Assembly: GCF_014199325.1 (NCBI RefSeq) | Contig: NZ_JACIJJ010000004.1 | Location: forward strand, 186,001-250,000 | DNA from: Sphingomonas yantingensis | Lineage (GTDB): Bacteria; Pseudomonadota; Alphaproteobacteria; Sphingomonadales; Sphingomonadaceae | Direction of reading: 5' to 3' | DNA length: 64,000 bases | Part shown: positions 59,705-64,000 of the stretch, piece after piece | Layout of the letters: the number at the start of each line of letters is the position of its first letter | Position numbering within the stretch: position 1 is the stretch's first letter | The notes under the pieces: generated by a model | The model's input: the letters and a program-made list of their open reading frames with translations, nothing else | Database searches by the model: none | Told to the model about the DNA's origin: nothing | Position numbers and translations under genes: made by a program

Positions 59705-62010
59705 AGCTCGCACGGCGCGAGTTGCTGGCGGGGGCGGCGGCGGGGATCGCGGTGCCGCCGCCCGCCTTTGCCGCGGCGGCGGATGCGCCAGGGCGGCCCG
59801 ACCTGTTCATCGGCACCGGCGGGACCGGCCACACCTTTCCCGGCGCGACGATGCCGTTCGGGATGGTCCAGCTGTCGCCCGACACCGGGGTGGAACGGTG
59901 GGAGAATTGCTCGGGCTATCATCAGAGCGACGGCTCGATCCTGGGCTTTTCGCACACGCATCTGTCGGGGACGGGGATCGGCGACATGCTCGACGTGCTG
60001 GTCGTCCCCGCGACCGGACCCGTGGTGCTCGATCCCGGTCCGTGGGAGAACCCCGATGCAGGTTATCGCCAGCGTTATGTGGGTGAAGTGGCCGAGCCCG
60101 GCTATTACGCCGTCACGCTCGAAAACGGCGTGCGCGCCGAACTCACCGCGACCGAGCGTACCGGCATCCACCGCTATCGCTTCCCGGCCGGCGCGGGCCA
60201 TCTGCTGATCGACCTGTCGCATCTGATCGCCGACCAGCCGCAATATCCCGCCTTTATTGATGAAGCGCGGCTGACGCTGGAGGCGGACGGCACGCTCACC
60301 GGCACGCGGCGCATGTTCCGCTGGGCCAAGGGTCGGCGCATCTTCTTCGCGATGCAATTCTCGCGGACACCCGAGCGCGTGCAATTCTACGGCGACGGCG
60401 ACATGCCGGTCGAGGGGCGCGGGGTCGCGGGCAAGCGGCTGAAGGTCGCGCTGCATTTCGACGAAGCGGGCGCGGCGCCGATCGTCGTTCGCTGCGGGAT
60501 CTCGGCAGTGGATGCGCACGGCGCGCGCGCGAACCTGAGGGCGGAGGCGCGGCACTGGTCGTTCGACCGCTATCGGCGCGACGCGGCACGGGCGTGGGAC
60601 CGCGAGCTCGACGTGCTGCGCGTCGAGGGCGGGACCGCTGACCAGCGCACGATCGCCGTGACCGCGCTCTATCATGCCAGCCTCGGGCCGACGCTGTTTT
60701 CCGACGTCGACGGGCACACGGTCGGCCTCGACCGCAAGGTCCACCGGCTAAAGCCCGGCGAGCGGGCGTACAGCGCCTATTCGCTCTGGGACACGTACCG
60801 CGCCTTTCACCCGCTCCAGACGCTGATCGGTGGCGAGCGGACGCGGCGGATGATCGACGACCTGATCCGCCAGACGCAGCAGAGCCCCTATGGCCCGCCG
60901 GTTTGGCCGCTGCAGGGCGTCGAGACCGGCTGCATGATCGGCTGGCACGCGGTCCCCGTGCTGGCGGAGGCGCGGGCCAAGGGCATTCCCGCCGACTATG
61001 CCGCCGCCTGGCCCGGCATTGCGCGGCGTAGCTTCGACTGGACGACGCCGACGCTCGACAACAGCCTCGGCATCGGGGCCTATGACACGCTTGGCTACGT
61101 TCCCGCCGACCGGGTGAACGAAAGCGTCTCGCGCACGCTCGAATATGCCTATGACGACCATGCCGGCGCGCAAATCGCCGATGCGGCGGGCGATGCCGCC
61201 GGGGCGACGCGGCTGCGGCAGCGGTCGGGGAACTGGGCGAACGTGTTCGACCGGCGGATCGGCTTTGCGCGCGGCCGGCTGGCGGACGGGCGCTGGGCGG
61301 AGCCCTATGATCCCGTGGCGCTCGGCCATTCGAAGCGGTGGCACGACTTTACCGAGAGCAATGGCTGGCAGGCGACGTTCCTCAACCAGCACGACGTGCC
61401 CGGCCTGATCGCGGCGATGGGCGGCGATGCGGCGTTCGAGGCGAAGCTCGACGCGCTGTTCGCCGCGCCCTCGACGCTCCCCGCCGACGCGCCGCCCGAC
61501 ATATCCGGGCTGGTAGGCCAGTACGCGCACGGCAACGAGCCGAGCCATCACGTCGCCTATCTCTATGCCTATTGCGGCGCGGCGTGGAAGACGCAGGGAA
61601 TGGTCCGCCGCCTGCTGACCGAGATGTACCGCGCCGCGCCCGGCGGCATCATCGGCAACGACGATTGCGGGCAGATGAGCGCGTGGTTCCTGCTCTCCGC
61701 GCTCGGCTTCTACCCCGTCGATCCGGTGAGCGCGCAATATGTGCTGGGAAGTCCCCTGTTCGCACGGGCCGAGCTGCGGCTAGGCAACGGGCGGCGGCTG
61801 GTGGTCGAGGCGGCGGGGAATGCGCCCGACGCGCCCTATGTCCGCGGCGTGTCGTGGCGGGGGGAGCGCTGGACACGCGGCTGGATCGACCACGTGACGC
61901 TGATGATGGGCGGCACGCTCCGCTTCGAAATGGCGCGAGAGCCCGACCGGGCCTTCGCCGCCGCGCCCGTCGACCGGCCGGGGCAGCTTACCCAAGGAGT
62001 TCGCCGATGA
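59701..62010 (+). CDS. GH92 alpha-mannosidase
   Basis: 769 residues from a GTG overlapping GH125. The N-terminus is Tat-like (MKLARRELLAGAAAGIAVPPPAFAAA). GH92 signatures are clear: FIGTGGTGHTFPGATMPFGMVQLSPDT, GFSHTHLSGTGIGD, YSLWDTYRAFHPL, and near the end GNDDCGQMSAWFLLSALGFYPVDP with the conserved Asp residues. GH92 enzymes are calcium-dependent exo-alpha-mannosidases, most often alpha-1,2, acting on N-glycans. It ends overlapping GH29 (ATGA). Confidence 0.94.
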   Translation: MKLARRELLAGAAAGIAVPPPAFAAAADAPGRPDLFIGTGGTGHTFPGATMPFGMVQLSPDTGVERWENCSGYHQSDGSILGFSHTHLSGTGIGDMLDVLVVPATGPVVLDPGPWENPDAGYRQRYVGEVAEPGYYAVTLENGVRAELTATERTGIHRYRFPAGAGHLLIDLSHLIADQPQYPAFIDEARLTLEADGTLTGTRRMFRWAKGRRIFFAMQFSRTPERVQFYGDGDMPVEGRGVAGKRLKVALHFDEAGAAPIVVRCGISAVDAHGARANLRAEARHWSFDRYRRDAARAWDRELDVLRVEGGTADQRTIAVTALYHASLGPTLFSDVDGHTVGLDRKVHRLKPGERAYSAYSLWDTYRAFHPLQTLIGGERTRRMIDDLIRQTQQSPYGPPVWPLQGVETGCMIGWHAVPVLAEARAKGIPADYAAAWPGIARRSFDWTTPTLDNSLGIGAYDTLGYVPADRVNESVSRTLEYAYDDHAGAQIADAAGDAAGATRLRQRSGNWANVFDRRIGFARGRLADGRWAEPYDPVALGHSKRWHDFTESNGWQATFLNQHDVPGLIAAMGGDAAFEAKLDALFAAPSTLPADAPPDISGLVGQYAHGNEPSHHVAYLYAYCGAAWKTQGMVRRLLTEMYRAAPGGIIGNDDCGQMSAWFLLSALGFYPVDPVSAQYVLGSPLFARAELRLGNGRRLVVEAAGNAPDAPYVRGVSWRGERWTRGWIDHVTLMMGGTLRFEMAREPDRAFAAAPVDRPGQLTQGVRR

Positions 62011-63917
62011 CCGCATCCCTTTCGCGCCGCACGCTGATCGCCGGCGGGGCCATGCTCGGCGGGGCGGCCTGTACGCCGGTGGCGTCGCGATCGGTCGCCG
62101 GAGCATCCACGCCGCTGCCCCCGCCATGGGGCGCGGTGCCGTCGCCGCGGCAGCTCAGATGGCACGACCGCCGCTTCTACGGCTTCGTCCATTTCTCGAT
62201 CAACACCTTCACCGACAAGGAATGGGGGTATGGCGACGAGGATCCGGCGCTGTTCAATCCGACCGACTTCGATCCCGACCAGATCGCCGCCGCGGCGAAG
62301 GCGGCGGGGATGACGGGCCTGATCCTCACCGCCAAGCATCATGACGGCTTCTGCCTGTGGCCGACGAAGCTGACCGAACACTGCATCCGCAACTCGCCGT
62401 ACAAGGCCGGCAAGGGCGATATCGTCGGCGAGCTGGAGGCGGCGTGCCGGCGCGCGGGACTGAACTACGGCCTCTATCTCTCGCCCTGGGACCGCAACCA
62501 CCCGGAATATGGGCGGCCCGCCTATATCGACTATTACCGCGCCACCCTGACCGAACTCTGCACGCGCTACGGCAAGCTGTTCGAGGTTTGGTTCGACGGC
62601 GCCAATGGCGGCGACGGCTATTATGGCGGCGCGCGGGAGACGCGGCTGATCGACGCGCCGGCCTATTACGATTGGCCGTCCATCGTGAAGCTGGTCCACG
62701 ATCTGCAGCCCGAGGCGTGCACCTTCGATCCGCTCGGCGCCGACATTCGCTGGGTAGGGAACGAGGAGGGGCATGCCGCCGACCCGTGCTGGCCGACGAT
62801 GCCGAACGAACCCTATACGCAGGCGAACGGCTATCCGGGCGTGCGGGGAGCGGAACTGTGGTGGCCGGCGGAGACCAACGTGTCGATCCGTCCCGGCTGG
62901 TTCTACCACGCCGACGAGGATACGCAGGTCAAGTCGCCCGCCACGCTGATGGAGATGTTTGACCGGTCGGTCGGGCACGGCACGACCTTCCACCTCAACA
63001 TCCCGCCCGACCGGCGCGGGCGGATCGCCGATCGCGACGTCGCCAGCCTGACCGCGTTCGGCGACGCGCTGCGCGGCACCTTCGCCGCCGATCTAGCGAG
63101 GGAGGCGGTGGTGACGGCAAGCGCGGATATCGGATCGACCGCGGCGAATGTCGTCGACGGCGATCCGGCGACCTTCTGGTGCGCGCCGGCCGGAGCACGC
63201 GACGCCTCGGTCGTCCTCGACCTGCCGCCGGGGCGCGCGTTCGACCTGATCGAGCTTCAGGAATGGTTGCCGCTCGGCCTGCGCGTCACGCGCTTCGCGA
63301 TCGACGTGGCGGACGATGGCGGTGAGTGGCGGACGATCGCGGAAAAGGCGATGGTCGGACCGCAGCGCCATGTGCGCCTCCCCCAGCCGATCGCGCCGCG
63401 CCGCCTTCGCTTTCGCACGGTGGAGGCGGAGGCGGGGCCGGCACTGTGCCGGATCGCGCTCTACCGCTCGGTCGCGCCGCGCACGCTGCCGCCTGCCGTT
63501 GCCAGCGATCCGAGCCTCATTTCGAGCGCGGGGTGGCGGATCGTCGCCGCCAGCGCCGATGGCGGCGCGGCGCTGTTCGATGACAACGCGAAGACGGCAT
63601 GGCAGTCGCCCGCGCCCGCATCGGTCACGATCGACCTCGGCCGGACGGAGGCGCTGCGCGGATTCCTGCTGACGCCGACGCGCCATGTCGATCCCGACGC
63701 CGCGCCGCCGTCGCGCTGGCGGGCGGAGACGAGCCTAGATGGCAAAAGCTGGACGGCGGCTGGCGAGGGGGAGTTCGCCAACATCAACTATGCCCGCGCG
63801 ACGCAGCGCCCCGCCTTTGCCGGCGTGCGGCAGGCGCGGTTCCTGCGGCTGCACTTCCCGGTGCCCGCGGTCCCCGCGCCGCGCATCGCCGTCGCGGGGC
63901 TCGCCGGCTTCCGCTAG
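62007..63917 (+). CDS. GH29 alpha-L-fucosidase lipoprotein with CBM32-like modules
   Basis: 636 residues, ATG at 62007 with AAGGAG eight bases upstream, overlapping the GH92 stop. The N-terminus is twin-Arg-like with a lipobox (SRRTLIAGGAMLGGAAC). The catalytic barrel contains GFVHFSINTFTDKEWG, TAKHHDGFCLWPT, YLSPWDRNHPEYG and nucleophile Asp197 in FEVWFDGANGG. Two discoidin/CBM32-like modules follow (from about residue 355 and 510: NVVDGDPATFW; LFDDNAKTAWQSP, each with VxxDLx after). It probably removes fucose from glycan cores or antennae while anchored to a membrane. Confidence 0.93.
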   Translation: MTASLSRRTLIAGGAMLGGAACTPVASRSVAGASTPLPPPWGAVPSPRQLRWHDRRFYGFVHFSINTFTDKEWGYGDEDPALFNPTDFDPDQIAAAAKAAGMTGLILTAKHHDGFCLWPTKLTEHCIRNSPYKAGKGDIVGELEAACRRAGLNYGLYLSPWDRNHPEYGRPAYIDYYRATLTELCTRYGKLFEVWFDGANGGDGYYGGARETRLIDAPAYYDWPSIVKLVHDLQPEACTFDPLGADIRWVGNEEGHAADPCWPTMPNEPYTQANGYPGVRGAELWWPAETNVSIRPGWFYHADEDTQVKSPATLMEMFDRSVGHGTTFHLNIPPDRRGRIADRDVASLTAFGDALRGTFAADLAREAVVTASADIGSTAANVVDGDPATFWCAPAGARDASVVLDLPPGRAFDLIELQEWLPLGLRVTRFAIDVADDGGEWRTIAEKAMVGPQRHVRLPQPIAPRRLRFRTVEAEAGPALCRIALYRSVAPRTLPPAVASDPSLISSAGWRIVAASADGGAALFDDNAKTAWQSPAPASVTIDLGRTEALRGFLLTPTRHVDPDAAPPSRWRAETSLDGKSWTAAGEGEFANINYARATQRPAFAGVRQARFLRLHFPVPAVPAPRIAVAGLAGFR

Positions 63918-64000
63918 CGCCGCGATGGCGATCATCCAAAATGAATCGGCCAATGCTTTCGACCGCGTGGGCGTTGTATGACGTCATTGTGAAGGCGCCG
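63918..64000. other. Window end; nothing assigned
   Basis: The last 83 bases after the fucosidase gene hold no complete gene or recognisable terminator. A further gene of the locus may follow beyond the window. Confidence 0.4.

Noticed and set aside
1-64000. CRISPR arrays, phage genes, insertion sequences or integrases
   Set aside because: No regularly spaced repeats, transposase or integrase motifs, or terminal inverted repeats were seen on either strand.

Overview
The window is GC-rich chromosomal DNA of an alphaproteobacterium, most probably a sphingomonad (Sphingomonas or a close relative). The evidence is gene content and order: ubiE-mutM-rpsT-dnaA, a full CpdR next to an N-formylglutamate amidohydrolase-family gene, DUF1289, DUF4197 and SapC proteins, a proline-rich TonB with paired ExbD proteins, and a TonB-dependent receptor of the Xanthomonas/Caulobacter type placed in a carbohydrate locus without SusD. 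I see no prophage, insertion sequence, CRISPR array or plasmid gene.

Layout. 1-3.9 kb: ubiE (cut by the window edge), mutM, rpsT, dnaA and a small secreted protein. 3.9-7.1 kb (minus): secB-murJ-trpS. 7.2-9.7 kb: a Tim44-like protein, the lytic transglycosylase mltA and an Smr-domain protein. 9.8-11.6 kb (minus): a glutathione S-transferase and dapE. 11.7-15.9 kb: the cytochrome c maturation run ccmCDEFGH, every junction overlapping. 15.9-19.2 kb: a GNAT acetyltransferase, a second GST, folB coupled to a pteridine-reductase-like SDR, and an exported protein of unknown function. 19.4-22.0 kb: tonB-exbB-exbD-exbD, ending at a strong terminator. 22-27.3 kb: small proteins, dcd, nusG, secE, an M48 protease, a DUF4197 lipoprotein and tRNA-Trp. 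27.3-34.4 kb: a GGDEF-EAL protein, DUF1289, a DEAD-box helicase, an FAD oxidase and SapC. 34.4-34.6 kb: a probable trans-acting small RNA with its own promoter and terminator. 34.6-43.1 kb: an N-formylglutamate amidohydrolase-family protein, CpdR, an M13 peptidase, a frameshifted aldo/keto reductase, a deaminase/HhH/UVR trio, a DUF885 protein and a secreted hydroxyisourate hydrolase.

43.1-63.9 kb is the most striking part: two divergent operons around a roughly 335-bp regulatory region. Leftward lie a GntR-family regulator, a SIS-type glucosamine-6-phosphate deaminase, nagA, a fused EIIA-HPr-EI protein and the EIIC-EIIB GlcNAc permease. Rightward lie a TonB-dependent receptor and five exported glycosidases: GH20, GH3 of the beta-xylosidase-like type, GH125, GH92 and GH29. 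The five enzyme genes are joined by 4-base overlaps. The enzyme set fits the linkages of plant-type complex N-glycans (terminal GlcNAc, alpha-mannose, beta-1,2-xylose, alpha-fucose). I read the locus as a system that imports N-glycan fragments through the outer membrane, trims them in the periplasm, and feeds the released GlcNAc through a self-contained two-protein PTS to fructose-6-phosphate. Three copies of a TGGT-containing motif in the divergent promoter region are candidate operators for the GntR regulator.

All coordinates come from reading the sequence. Function is assigned from motifs and family knowledge; no database search was run.
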